From the NCBI RefSeq assembly GCF_000300235.2, contig NZ_CP004388.1:2877501-2941500 (forward strand): a stretch of DNA of 64,000 nucleotides, in the 5' to 3' direction. The notes under the pieces are model-generated. The model did no database searches. It saw nothing but the letters and a program-made list of their open reading frames with translations, and was not told where the DNA came from. Shown piece after piece: positions 37,931-47,010 of this stretch (the first letter of the stretch is position 1; every line of letters starts with the position of its first letter). This stretch comes from Thalassospira xiamenensis M-5 = DSM 17429 (GTDB lineage Bacteria > Pseudomonadota > Alphaproteobacteria > Rhodospirillales > Thalassospiraceae). Position numbers and translations under genes: made by a program.

Positions 37931-39208
37931 TTAAACCGACTGTGTCATGACCGTTTCATCGGCTTTGGCCAGAACGGCATGCAGCAAAACCTGCCCGCCT
38001 GCATCCGACCAATGCTTATGAACTTCTTCAATCTCGTTATGTGAAATGCCATCAACACACGGGATAAAGATCATCGCCGTCGGGGTCACTTGCGCCAGGT
38101 AGCACGCATCATGACCGGCACCCGACACGATCTCGCGAGCGGAATATCCGCCGATTTCGACAGCATTGCGGACTGCATCGACACAGGTTCTGTCAAACGG
38201 GACCGGGGCGTAATAGAAAATCTGTTCCAACTCGGTTTTCAGGCCGATGTCGGATGCGATTTTCTCCACTCCTTCGCGAAGCGCCTTATCCATATCGGCT
38301 AGGACCGCGTCGTCAGGATGTCGGAAATCAACAGTAAAGAACACCTCGCCCGGGATCACGTTGCGTGAATTGGGGTGAATCTGCATCATCCCAACCGTCG
38401 CACAGGCCAACGGGGAACGATCCAGACCGATCCTGTTGACCAGATCAACCACACGCGACGCACCCAACAATGCATCCTTGCGGGTTTTCATCGGCGTCGG
38501 GCCGGCATGGGCCTCAACACCGGTGAACTTGATTTCGTACCAGCGCTGCCCCTGTGCATCGGTGACAATGCCGATATCCTTGCCTTCATCTTCAAGGATC
38601 GGGCCCTGTTCGATATGGGCCTCGAAATACGCGCCCATCGGATGGGCATCAATCGTGGCTTCGTCATCACCAAGATAGCCGATGCGTTTCAATTCCTCGC
38701 CCATCGTCTTGCCATCGACATCAGCGCGCGAATGGCCGTAATCAAGATCGAACACCTTCGCAAAAACGCCCGATGCGACCATTGCCGGGGCAAAGCGCGA
38801 CCCTTCTTCGTTGGTCCAGCAAACGACTTCAAGCGGTGCTTCGGTTTCATATTTGGCTTCATTGAGCGTCCGGATCACTTCAAGTCCCGAAAGCACACCA
38901 TAAACGCCATCATATTTTCCACCCGTCGGCTGACTATCAAGGTGGCTTCCCATAACGACAGGGGGCAGTTCAGGATTACGACCTTCACGGCGGGCAAAGA
39001 TATTGCCCATCTTGTCGATACGGATCGTGCATCCCTCGGCCTTGCACCATTTGATGAACAAATCGCGGCTTTCACGATCCAGATCGGTCAGCGCCAATCG
39101 GCAAACGCCATCCTTGGCGGTTTTGCCAATCTTTGCCATCTCCATCAGGCTGTCCCAAAGCCGGTCGCCATTGATCGACAGATTACGCACACTTGGTTGA
39201 ACGGTCAT
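37931..39208 (-). CDS. M20-family N-carbamoyl amidohydrolase (beta-ureidopropionase / allantoate amidohydrolase type)
   Basis: Zinc hydrolase of 425 residues that removes the carbamoyl group from N-carbamoyl amino acids. Metal ligands and catalytic groups are visible: GSHLDSQPTGGKYDG, WTNEEGSRF, AHIEQGP, and AHAGPTPM, with GAGHDAC towards the C terminus. It is the last gene of the operon preT-preA-amidohydrolase (35-bp gap to preA), so N-carbamoyl-beta-alanine or N-carbamoyl-beta-aminoisobutyrate is the likely substrate. The unrelated nitrilase-type beta-ureidopropionase at 33.5 kb would do the same step; division of labour is unknown. Confidence 0.87.
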   Translation of the reverse strand: MTVQPSVRNLSINGDRLWDSLMEMAKIGKTAKDGVCRLALTDLDRESRDLFIKWCKAEGCTIRIDKMGNIFARREGRNPELPPVVMGSHLDSQPTGGKYDGVYGVLSGLEVIRTLNEAKYETEAPLEVVCWTNEEGSRFAPAMVASGVFAKVFDLDYGHSRADVDGKTMGEELKRIGYLGDDEATIDAHPMGAYFEAHIEQGPILEDEGKDIGIVTDAQGQRWYEIKFTGVEAHAGPTPMKTRKDALLGASRVVDLVNRIGLDRSPLACATVGMMQIHPNSRNVIPGEVFFTVDFRHPDDAVLADMDKALREGVEKIASDIGLKTELEQIFYYAPVPFDRTCVDAVRNAVEIGGYSAREIVSGAGHDACYLAQVTPTAMIFIPCVDGISHNEIEEVHKHWSDAGGQVLLHAVLAKADETVMTQSV

Positions 39209-39243
39209 GTAGATATCCTTTTGTCTGTCTTTCGGCTTTGGCG

Positions 39244-40521
39244 TTATTCGGCTGCCTGTCGCATCGGGTTTAACGGATGTTCCGGCCAGGTCATGTAAGG
39301 CTTGTCGGTTTTAACCGGCTCCATGGTGATGCAATCAGGGACCGGACAAATATGATAGCAAAGGTTGCAACCAACACATTCCTCGTCGATGACAACAAAC
39401 TCACGGTGCCCGTCTTCCTTGACATTCATCGCAATCGCCTGATGCGATGTATCCTCGCATGCAATATGGCAACGGCCGCATTCGATACAATTGTCGGGGT
39501 TGATCACCGCCTTGGTATCGAAATTCATGTTAAGCTCGTTCCAGTTCGCGACCTGCGGCACGGCCGCACGCGTGAACTGTTCGACACTGGTGTAACCCTT
39601 GTCATCCATCCACTGGCTCATGCCATCGATCAAATCGTCTACAACCCGGAAACCATAGATCATCGCGGCCGTGCAGACCTGCACCGCATTTGATCCCAGC
39701 GCCATGAATTCAACGGCGTCTTTCCATGTGGTAATCCCACCGATGCCGGAAATATGCAGATCGCGGGTTTCCGGCGTGCGGGCAATTTCGGCGACCATGT
39801 TAAGGGCAATCGGCTTGACAGCCGACCCGCAGTAACCGCCATGCGTCCCCTTGCCATCAACCATCGGCTCGGGAACCATGCTGTCCAGATCGACCGAAAT
39901 GATCGAGTTAACGGTGTTAATCAGCGACACGGCATCCGCCCCGCCTTTTAACGCGGCCTCCGCCGACCACAGGATATTGGTGATGTTTGGCGTCAGTTTG
40001 GTAAAGACCGGAATATCAACCGCATCCTTGACCCAGCGCGTGACCTGTTCGACCATTTCAGGAACCTGCCCGATGGCCGATCCCATGCCGCGTTCGCACA
40101 TGCCGTGCGGGCAGCCAAGGTTAAGCTCGATCCCATGCACATCGCTTTCGGCGATCTGCTGTGCCAAATCCTTCCATGCCCGTTCTTCAATCGGGGCCAT
40201 CATCGATCCGATAATCACATGATCGGGATATTCTTTACGGCATTCACGGATTTCCTGAAGGTTGACCGAAAGCGGCCTGTCGGAAATCAGTTCGATATTG
40301 TTGATACCAAGCAAACGGCGGTTCTGGTCATGATGCGCGCCATAGCGCGACGATACGTTAACCACCGGCGGGTCAATCCCCAGTGTCTTCCAGACAACGC
40401 CGCCCCATCCGGCTTCGAATGCGCGAACAACGTTGTATTTCTTGTCGGTCGGCGGTGCGGAGGCCAGCCAGAACGGGTTCAGTGAATTGATCCCGGCAAT
40501 TTTGCAGCTTAGATCAGCCAT
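39244..40521 (-). CDS. preA: NAD-dependent dihydropyrimidine dehydrogenase subunit PreA
   Basis: Reduces uracil or thymine to the 5,6-dihydro form in complex with PreT. 425 residues: a dihydroorotate-dehydrogenase-like FMN barrel (about 1-310, with LNLGCPHGMCERGMGSA carrying the catalytic cysteine region) followed by a ferredoxin-like domain with two 4Fe-4S motifs, CIECGRCHIAC and CVGCNLCYHICP. GAGAGAGAAA lies before the ATG. Flanked on the same strand by preT (20-bp gap) and the M20 amidohydrolase gene. Confidence 0.94.
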   Translation of the reverse strand: MADLSCKIAGINSLNPFWLASAPPTDKKYNVVRAFEAGWGGVVWKTLGIDPPVVNVSSRYGAHHDQNRRLLGINNIELISDRPLSVNLQEIRECRKEYPDHVIIGSMMAPIEERAWKDLAQQIAESDVHGIELNLGCPHGMCERGMGSAIGQVPEMVEQVTRWVKDAVDIPVFTKLTPNITNILWSAEAALKGGADAVSLINTVNSIISVDLDSMVPEPMVDGKGTHGGYCGSAVKPIALNMVAEIARTPETRDLHISGIGGITTWKDAVEFMALGSNAVQVCTAAMIYGFRVVDDLIDGMSQWMDDKGYTSVEQFTRAAVPQVANWNELNMNFDTKAVINPDNCIECGRCHIACEDTSHQAIAMNVKEDGHREFVVIDEECVGCNLCYHICPVPDCITMEPVKTDKPYMTWPEHPLNPMRQAAE

Positions 40522-40541
40522 TTTCTCTCTCCCTTTCTGGC

Positions 40542-41906
40542 TTATGCGGTTTTAAGGAACGCGTCGATGGCAATCGCGGCCTGCTTGCCGTCTTCGACCG
40601 ATTGAACTGTCAGGTCCTCGCCACTTTTGATGCAATCCCCACCGGCAAAGATGCCAGAGGCGGTTGTCTGGTAATTTTCGTCGACCACGATCTTGCCACC
40701 GGCAATTTCCATCCCGGCAAGATCATCTGTTTTGATTTTCTGACCGATGGCCTTCAGAATCTGGTCGGCGCGGATTTCAAATTTCTCGCCGGTGCCGACA
40801 AGCTTGCCGTTCTGAAGTTCCGTTTTCTCGAACCCCATGCCGATCAGTTTGCCATTGGCCTTGATCGCCACCGGCTTGGCCCAGTGGCGCACGACCACGC
40901 CATTGATCTTGGCCAGTTCCTGTTCATATTCTGTGGCCGACATATGTTCAGCCCCGCGACGATAGACCAATGTGACTTCGTCCGCGCCAAGGCGTTTGGC
41001 CTGGATCGCGGCATCAACTGCAGTGTTGCCACCGCCGATCACGATCACATTATTGCCAACCGGCATGTCGGATTTCGGTTCGGTCTGGCGAAGTTGCTCG
41101 ATAAAGGCAATCGCGTCATCAACACCATCAAATGCCTCTCCCGGCAGGCCAAGTTCGTTAGTCGCGCCAAGCCCGACCCCAACAAACACCGCATCATATC
41201 CGTCACGCAAAGCCCCAAGACTGATGTCACGGCCAAGCGCCTTGCCATACTCGATCCGGATGCCGCCAATGCCCAAAAGGAATTCAACCTCGCGCTGGGC
41301 GAAATCATTGGTCATTTTGTACGCCGCAAGACCATATTCATTAAGCCCGCCCGGCTTTGCCTTGGCCTCAAACACCGTCACATCATGGCCCAGCATCGCC
41401 GCGCGATGCGCGCATGAAAGCCCCGCCGGACCGGCACCGACCACTGCAATCTGTTTACCGGTCAGGGGGGCCCGTTTGAACGGATGGGGCAATTCATCGC
41501 GCGCCATCAGGTGATCAACCGCAAAACGCTGCAGACTGCCGATTTCAACCGCGACATCTTCGGACACATTGCGCACACAGGCTTGTTCGCACAGCACTTC
41601 TGTCGGACAGGCGCGCGCACAGGTGCCCCCCATGATATTGGCCGACAGGATGGTTTTGGCTGCCCCATCAGGGTTGCCGGTGCTGATTTTGCGGATGAAG
41701 CCCGGAATATCGATTGATGTCGGGCATGCCGTAACGCATGGCGCGTCATAGCAATACAGGCAGCGATTGCTTTCGGCCATGGCCTGCAAGGTGGAATAGG
41801 CCGGATGCAGATCGGAAAATCCGTCATCGGGATCATTATGGCCGATATGTCCCGAGCCGTGGCTAGCACCTGATTTCGAAACTTGCTTGCCCTGCAAGAT
41901 GGTCAT
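40542..41906 (-). CDS. preT: NAD-dependent dihydropyrimidine dehydrogenase subunit PreT
   Basis: Electron-entry subunit of the PreTA enzyme. 454 residues, GltD-like. The N-terminal cysteine motifs for 4Fe-4S clusters are CLYCYDAPCVTACP and CARACPTEVLCEQACVR; the FAD motif is VVGAGPAGLSCAHRAA, the NAD motif VIGGGNTAVDAA and the C-terminal flavin contact GIFAGGDC. GGGAGAC precedes the ATG at 41906; the longer in-frame stretch to 42068 is atypical and lacks a ribosome site. It is the first gene of the operon, about 310 bp downstream of a RutR-type site. Confidence 0.93.
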   Translation of the reverse strand: MTILQGKQVSKSGASHGSGHIGHNDPDDGFSDLHPAYSTLQAMAESNRCLYCYDAPCVTACPTSIDIPGFIRKISTGNPDGAAKTILSANIMGGTCARACPTEVLCEQACVRNVSEDVAVEIGSLQRFAVDHLMARDELPHPFKRAPLTGKQIAVVGAGPAGLSCAHRAAMLGHDVTVFEAKAKPGGLNEYGLAAYKMTNDFAQREVEFLLGIGGIRIEYGKALGRDISLGALRDGYDAVFVGVGLGATNELGLPGEAFDGVDDAIAFIEQLRQTEPKSDMPVGNNVIVIGGGNTAVDAAIQAKRLGADEVTLVYRRGAEHMSATEYEQELAKINGVVVRHWAKPVAIKANGKLIGMGFEKTELQNGKLVGTGEKFEIRADQILKAIGQKIKTDDLAGMEIAGGKIVVDENYQTTASGIFAGGDCIKSGEDLTVQSVEDGKQAAIAIDAFLKTA

Positions 41907-42285
41907 GTTTTGTCTCCCTGCCAAAAAGGCGTCCTCTCCTGGCGTCAGCGAGAGACAAAACAAGAATGGCATTCTCAAAAAACCAGCCGCCCTTGGAAGC
42001 CTAAAAAAGCTCCGGATGGATTTATGGCGTATGCGGACGGGCGGGCCCGACCAACTCTGGGTCTTCAATCAATGACATTCTTGGCGTATCCGTCCGGCTT
42101 ATTGCCGGACTGTTTCCCAGTATTCGATCTGTCGCGCCTTTTTTGAATTTCGGGTTATTCCCGGTTGATAGCGCGTACAGATGCCTCTCTCTGACCCATA
42201 CAGCATGTCCAATCCTGATCATTTGGTCAAGATTAAAATTCAACACAGGATTGCAAGATGTGTGAGACATTAAAATCGCGCTTTC
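41907..42285. promoter_or_regulatory. Region upstream of the preTA operon
   Basis: About 380 bp without a gene between the ABC permease stop and preT, both on the minus strand. It contains the RutR-type site at 42215 and a perfect 7-bp hairpin (GTCCGGC-TTATT-GCCGGAC, 42092-42110) without a T-run. Confidence 0.55.
42215..42230. promoter_or_regulatory. RutR-type operator upstream of preT
   Basis: CTGATCATTTGGTCAA matches the RutR consensus TTGACCA-NN-TGGTCAA at 12 of 14 defined positions. Same kind of site as at 36236 before the RutR-like gene. Confidence 0.6.
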
Positions 42286-43131
42286 CTATGCATCCAAGCG
42301 CGCAGGCTTCTTTTCTGTAGTGACCGTTTCCGCGACCGAAATCACCAGTACACAAATCGACATCAAAACAACTGAAATCGCCGATGCAGCAGGCAAATCA
42401 CTGCCCGTTTCCGCAATTTTGGAGTAGAGCACCAGAGGCAGGATATTTACTTGTGTCCCAACCAGAGCTAACGCCGTACCGTACGCACCAAACGCCACCG
42501 CCGATGTAAGACAGAATGCCGAGACAAAACCCGGTACAAGTTGGGGCACCAAAACATCAACATGCGCCCGAAAACCCGACGCCCCCATAGTCTTTGCAGC
42601 CTGGATCTGGCTTCGGTCAAAATTTATAAGTGGTGGCAACAAGATCATCACTACCCGCGGTATCAGATAGTATGAGTAGGCAAATCCCAAGCCGATTGGC
42701 GAGAAAATAAATCCGCCAACAACAGAAGGCTCAGCCCCGACTTCCGCCAAAAGCATTGTAACAAATCCCGCCCTGCCAAAGGTCAGAATAAATCCATAAG
42801 CAATAATCAGCCCGGAAAACGTCAGCGGCAACGAGATCAGAAACATCAAAGCTGAGCGAAACCGTTCTGATTTTTGCGACAGATGCAAAGAGACGAAATA
42901 GCCCACGATCAAAGAAAAGAGCGGTGCCGCCAATCCGATCACCAGACTGCCACGCAACCCGGCCCAGAAAACGGGATCGGAGGCGACCCTGCCATAGGCA
43001 GAGCCACCATCCGAGAGCGAGTCAGCAACCACGAAAACCAGCGGCAAAATGAAGAACGCACCGAGAAACACCGTTGCCGGTAATGCAAGCCAGAGCAACG
43101 TGCTCTTGTGACGTCCAACCATTATCTTCAT
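42286..43131 (-). CDS. ABC transporter permease
   Basis: 281 residues, six hydrophobic segments, PotB/PhnU-like. Starts with LLWLALPATVFLGAFFILPLVFVVADSL and carries the coupling loop IQAAKTMGASGFRAHVDVLVPQL. Last gene of a four-gene importer operon on the minus strand (permease, ATPase, binding protein, permease), 40 bp after the binding-protein gene. The family transports polyamines, iron(III) or phosphonates; the ligand is not readable. Confidence 0.87.
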   Translation of the reverse strand: MKIMVGRHKSTLLWLALPATVFLGAFFILPLVFVVADSLSDGGSAYGRVASDPVFWAGLRGSLVIGLAAPLFSLIVGYFVSLHLSQKSERFRSALMFLISLPLTFSGLIIAYGFILTFGRAGFVTMLLAEVGAEPSVVGGFIFSPIGLGFAYSYYLIPRVVMILLPPLINFDRSQIQAAKTMGASGFRAHVDVLVPQLVPGFVSAFCLTSAVAFGAYGTALALVGTQVNILPLVLYSKIAETGSDLPAASAISVVLMSICVLVISVAETVTTEKKPARLDA

Positions 43132-43171
43132 TCTCCGCTTTTCAGGTCTTTTTATTGCGTTAGATACTCAG

Positions 43172-44242
43172 TCAATCACCAAGAACGGCCTTGGACCAAC
43201 CGGTATCAATATCCGCCTTCAGCGCAGTCGCCTTGACGATATCAATCGGGCGAATCTGAGGGGCGTCGGGCATTTTATCAGCCACTTCCGGAGACAGCTT
43301 GACACCTGGAACCGACGGACGGACATATCCTTCGGCAAAGGTGGCCTGGCCCTCATCTGTCATGATGTAGTTGAGCCAAAGCTTTGCAGATGAAGGGTTC
43401 GGACCGTTTTTAACCATGCTGATCGCATAAGGCGCAGCCGCCGATGCTTCTTTCGGGATGACGACATCTATGTCATCCCCCATGCCGTCCTTGTATTTCG
43501 CTTTCAAGCCATCATTTTCATATCCAATCCAGATCGGAATTTCGCCTTTGAGGAACTGCGCATAGGGCGTCGTCCCGACGGTGCGCAGGACATTACCGCT
43601 GTCATGCAGACGCGCAAGGTAATCGATACCCGGCTGAATGTTATCCATATCGCCGCCGTTGCCAAATGCCGCACCAAAAACAACAACCTGCCCCTGACCA
43701 GTCGAGCGCGGATCAAGATAGACAATCGAATTCTTGTATTCGGATTTCAGAAGATCAGCCCAGCTTTCCGGCGTTTCTTTGACCAGCTTTTTGTTTACCA
43801 GAAATGCAATATTGAGCTTGTGAACGGTAAACCATTTTCCGTCTTTCTCACGAAGCTCATCCGGCAGCTTGTCAAAATTGACAGGCTCAAACGGCGCAAC
43901 AACATCCTTGGCAACCGCATCAAGTGCAGAACCGGCAAAGTAATAGGCAGTATCGGCTTGCGGACGATTGCGCGACTTGTCCAGCGCAACAACAGTCGCA
44001 GCCGAGCCTAGATCGTTATAGACCATTTCAACCCCCGGATAGCGGGCCTTGAAATTCTTGAATTGTGATGACCAGTTTGCCCAGGTCGGCCCGGTATCAA
44101 ATGATACAATAAGACCTTCTTCCTGCGCTTTTTCATAAAGGGCCTGTTCACCATCATAAAGCTCAGGCCCGTCAAAGGCGCTGGCGGTAAACGGCGCAAG
44201 AGATAGAGCAGTAACCAGCGCCGCCTTGAACTTGAAATTCAT
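43172..44242 (-). CDS. ABC transporter substrate-binding protein
   Basis: 356 residues. Signal peptide NFKFKAALVTALSLAPFTASA (cleavage near residue 22), then an SBP_bac_6/PotD-like fold. AAGGAG before the ATG at 44242 fixes the start. Members of this group bind iron(III), 2-aminoethylphosphonate or polyamines. No tyrosine cluster typical of iron-binding FbpA is evident to me, so a small organic ligand seems more likely. Located between the ATPase and the second permease. Confidence 0.86.
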   Translation of the reverse strand: MNFKFKAALVTALSLAPFTASAFDGPELYDGEQALYEKAQEEGLIVSFDTGPTWANWSSQFKNFKARYPGVEMVYNDLGSAATVVALDKSRNRPQADTAYYFAGSALDAVAKDVVAPFEPVNFDKLPDELREKDGKWFTVHKLNIAFLVNKKLVKETPESWADLLKSEYKNSIVYLDPRSTGQGQVVVFGAAFGNGGDMDNIQPGIDYLARLHDSGNVLRTVGTTPYAQFLKGEIPIWIGYENDGLKAKYKDGMGDDIDVVIPKEASAAAPYAISMVKNGPNPSSAKLWLNYIMTDEGQATFAEGYVRPSVPGVKLSPEVADKMPDAPQIRPIDIVKATALKADIDTGWSKAVLGD

Positions 44243-44276
44243 CGAATGTCTCCTTGAGGGGGGATATCGGAATGGA

Positions 44277-45329
44277 CTATGAGCGAAGAATCCGAACCTG
44301 GTCCGGAGCAATCGAGACACCCGCAACAGTGCCACGATATCCTGTTTCACCAGTTATGATCTGGTCTCCAAGGGCAATGTCGTATCGACGTACTGCGCCA
44401 AGGAACCTGTCCTGAACAAGATCACCTTGGAAATAATTTACGCTATGATGCGTCCCACCCTCTGCGGCGGAGGGCGCACTGATCACCGGCATAACGGCTT
44501 CGGGGCGAACAAGCAGCGTCACGGATGCGCCGACTTGCCAATCCTCTGCGTTACAGACGACTTCGCCAAGCTCGGTCAACACCCGGTTGGGGCACAGCAC
44601 TTTGCCCGGCCACAGATTGGCCTTGCCGACAAAGGCGGCGACTGTTTTATCAACTGGATTGTCGTAAAGATCACGCGGCGCGGCAAGCTGAAGCAAACTG
44701 CCTTCATGAATGACGGCGACCCTGTCTGCCATGGACAAGGCTTCTTCCTGATCGTGGGTAACAAGGATCGCAGCGATGTTCGCCGTGCGCTGGATATGGG
44801 TAATCAGATCACGCATCTCGCCACGCAAAGAAGCATCAAGCGCTGACAACGGTTCATCAAGCAAAAGCGCCTTTGGCTGATAGACAAGCGCACGTGCAAG
44901 CGCAACACGCTGCTGCTGCCCTCCAGAAAGGGTCGCGGGCAGGCGATCACCGGCATGAGCCAGACCGACCTCCTGCAAGGCTTTGCATGCGCACTCAATT
45001 CGTTCATCTCGTGCAACACGGCGAAGCTGAAGCGGGTAGGCTATGTTTTCAAGCACCGTCATGTGCGGGAACAGGGCGTAGGACTGAAACACAATACCAA
45101 GATCACGATGCCGTGCAGCAACACCTTTCATATCGCGACCGCTGATCTCGATGCGTCCCTGCTGCGGGTCCATAAATCCGGCGAGAAGCTTCAAAAGCGT
45201 ACTCTTCCCGGAACCGGAGGGACCGATCACCGCCAGCAGTTCTCCGGTTTTGACATCAAAATTGATATCAGTAAGACCGCCTTTGCCATCCGCATAACGA
45301 TAGGTGACATTTTCAAAACGGATGGTCAT
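44277..45329 (-). CDS. ABC transporter ATPase (PotA/FbpC type)
   Basis: 350 residues with a C-terminal TOBE domain. Walker A GPSGSGKST, signature LSGGQQQR, Walker B LLLDEPLSALD and switch histidine in VTHDQEEAL are all intact. The ATG overlaps the stop of the upstream permease gene (ATGA), fixing the start at 45329; the longer in-frame version is implausible. Energises the importer encoded by the same operon. Confidence 0.92.
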   Translation of the reverse strand: MTIRFENVTYRYADGKGGLTDINFDVKTGELLAVIGPSGSGKSTLLKLLAGFMDPQQGRIEISGRDMKGVAARHRDLGIVFQSYALFPHMTVLENIAYPLQLRRVARDERIECACKALQEVGLAHAGDRLPATLSGGQQQRVALARALVYQPKALLLDEPLSALDASLRGEMRDLITHIQRTANIAAILVTHDQEEALSMADRVAVIHEGSLLQLAAPRDLYDNPVDKTVAAFVGKANLWPGKVLCPNRVLTELGEVVCNAEDWQVGASVTLLVRPEAVMPVISAPSAAEGGTHHSVNYFQGDLVQDRFLGAVRRYDIALGDQIITGETGYRGTVAGVSIAPDQVRILRS

Positions 45330-46111
45330 GGGCGTGCCTTTTGACGAAAATGTGAGAAATGCGCCCCGGCAGCACTGGCACATGCCGCCATCAAGGCAAG
45401 AAAGATCAAAACCACCGTGGCCGCACAAGCCAACCCGGTCGCACCATAAAATGCCTGCAACAGGACAACCGGATAGGTTCGCGAAAGAAAGCCCGCCACA
45501 AGGTTGGAAATCTGGAATTCACCAATGGAAATCGCTGTAACCATCATCAGACCGGACAAGAGGCTGTAGCGGAGCGAGGGAATAACGATATCGCGAAAAC
45601 GCTGCCAGAAACCTGCACCAAGCGTTTCGGCGACCCTTTCCATTCCAGCAATACCAAGCCGATCCATATCCCCAAGGAGGGTTCCCACCAGATATGGCAG
45701 CGTCAACACCACATGCGCACAGACCAGAAGCCAGGTCGTACCGAGCCAAGGGGTATAATTGCTTGAAAATACGATAATAAATCCAAAGCCCAAGACAAGC
45801 TCAGGTACGGCAACGGGCAATAGGGTGAAAATACGCGCGGCCAGTCGAACGCCACGGTTAGCTGCCGAGAACACTGCGTAAGCAAACGGCACCCCAAGCA
45901 GAACGTTGATAACACATGTAGCAACAACGACCTGCAAACTGGTCAGAAAGGCACGCTGAAAACTGGAATCCCCGGCGACCTCAAGGTACCAATCGAATGT
46001 CATACCGCTGGGCAGCAGGCTGTTGGTCCAGCTCGTGCCGAAGGACCCTACCACCAACAGAAGAATCGGTGTCACCAGATACAAACAATATAAAAAAGTC
46101 ACCAGACCCAT
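45326..46111 (-). CDS. ABC transporter permease, first gene of importer operon
   Basis: 261 residues from the preferred start, six hydrophobic segments, PotC/PhnV-like. The coupling loop reads RVAETLGAGFWQRFRDIVIPSL. I choose the ATG at 46111 (GLVTFLYCLYLVTPILLLVVG follows) because GGA lies upstream and the longer frame to 46270 adds a Cys/His-rich stretch atypical of the family and crosses the operator-like repeat. A 155-bp gap separates it from the SLOG-type gene, with an inverted repeat in it, so the operon probably has its own promoter. Confidence 0.84.
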   Translation of the reverse strand: MGLVTFLYCLYLVTPILLLVVGSFGTSWTNSLLPSGMTFDWYLEVAGDSSFQRAFLTSLQVVVATCVINVLLGVPFAYAVFSAANRGVRLAARIFTLLPVAVPELVLGFGFIIVFSSNYTPWLGTTWLLVCAHVVLTLPYLVGTLLGDMDRLGIAGMERVAETLGAGFWQRFRDIVIPSLRYSLLSGLMMVTAISIGEFQISNLVAGFLSRTYPVVLLQAFYGATGLACAATVVLIFLALMAACASAAGAHFSHFRQKARP

Positions 46112-46217
46112 AAAAAAATTCCAGAGTGGCAAGACTAGAAGGGAAACGATATCGCGGCCAAAAAAATGGCCCACCGAACATCGTCCGAGGGCCAAGCTAT
46201 GCGAGTCTGAAAATTTA

Positions 46218-46245
46218 CACAAATGTAAGTTTAATGACATTTGTG
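46218..46245. promoter_or_regulatory. Inverted repeat upstream of the ABC importer operon
   Basis: CACAAATGT and ACATTTGTG are perfect 9-bp arms separated by 10 bp. The left arm also forms TTTACA-CAAA-TGTAA, sharing the TTTACA hexamer with the repeat at 46962. It lies about 107 bp before the permease start. A binding site for the nearby DeoR-family regulator is a reasonable guess. Confidence 0.5.
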
Positions 46246-46266
46246 AACACAAAATCGTCGCGCCTG

Positions 46267-46920
46267 TCAATTCACACCCAGCCCCAAAAATGCACTGGCG
46301 ATCTTTGACAAAACAGTATCGACATCCTCGCAGCGCACGACGCCGGGCACAACCGGCGCACTGGGCAGAGCGAAAACAGGACGATCATAATGCAGCCCAT
46401 AAGCCATTTCCGTGATCGTGCCATATCCACCGCCCACAGCAATCAAAAGCCGTGCGGACCTTGCAATAATGGAATTACGCGTCGGACCAATACCGGTTGC
46501 TAACGGGATTGTGACATATGGATTTGCCGTATCGAACTCATCACCGGGCAACAGACCAAGAACCATCCCCCCCGCCTCATGAGCCCCACGTGACGCGGCT
46601 TCCATAACACCAGTACGCCCGCCAGTCAGCAGGGTATAGCCGATTTCAGCCAACCCCTTCCCCAGCGCTTCGGCATCCGCGCACTCAGCGTCACTGGCAA
46701 TCTTTGCGCCAATGACCGCAACCGGAACCTGACGCACTTTTTGATTCTGAAACAACCAGCGCACAGCCTCTTGTGGGGTAACCGCCTGTAAGTTCACCTC
46801 GGATATCGCAACCAAACCGGCGACCTCATCGTCCCGAGCTTCCCAGCAAAGTGCCCAAGGATCAAATACTTTGCCCGCACAGCGCAGGACAGAGTTTCCC
46901 GTATCAATATGCAATTGCAT
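46267..46920 (-). CDS. Rossmann-fold nucleotide-binding protein (TIGR00725/SLOG type)
   Basis: 217 residues. The core shows VAVIGAKIASDAE near the start, then LLTGGRTGVMEAASRGAHEAGG and VGGGYGTITEMAYGL, the glycine-rich motifs of the lysine-decarboxylase-like/SLOG fold that binds nucleotides or nucleotide-derived ligands. The ATG at 46920 has AAGGA upstream; the ATG at 46941 has none. Divergent from the DeoR gene and upstream of the ABC importer genes on the same strand. Proteins of this fold include cytokinin-activating hydrolases and nucleotide sensors; which applies here is unknown. Confidence 0.78.
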   Translation of the reverse strand: MQLHIDTGNSVLRCAGKVFDPWALCWEARDDEVAGLVAISEVNLQAVTPQEAVRWLFQNQKVRQVPVAVIGAKIASDAECADAEALGKGLAEIGYTLLTGGRTGVMEAASRGAHEAGGMVLGLLPGDEFDTANPYVTIPLATGIGPTRNSIIARSARLLIAVGGGYGTITEMAYGLHYDRPVFALPSAPVVPGVVRCEDVDTVLSKIASAFLGLGVN

Positions 46921-46961
46921 GTTGCAATATCCTTTTTCCATCGCAATAAACTGGCCCGTTA

Positions 46962-46977
46962 TGTAAACTAATTTACA
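46962..46977. promoter_or_regulatory. Palindrome between SLOG-type and DeoR genes
   Basis: TGTAAA-CTAA-TTTACA, perfect 6-bp arms with a 4-bp spacer in the 90-bp divergent promoter. Probable operator, likely for the DeoR-family protein encoded 34 bp away. Confidence 0.5.
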
Positions 46978-47010
46978 ATTCGAAACCAGAAAAGATTACA
47001 AGGCAGAAGA

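Noticed and set aside
41907-42068. Longer in-frame N terminus for PreT
   Set aside because: No ribosome site and an Arg/Phe-rich stretch unlike GltD-type proteins; GGGAGAC supports 41906.
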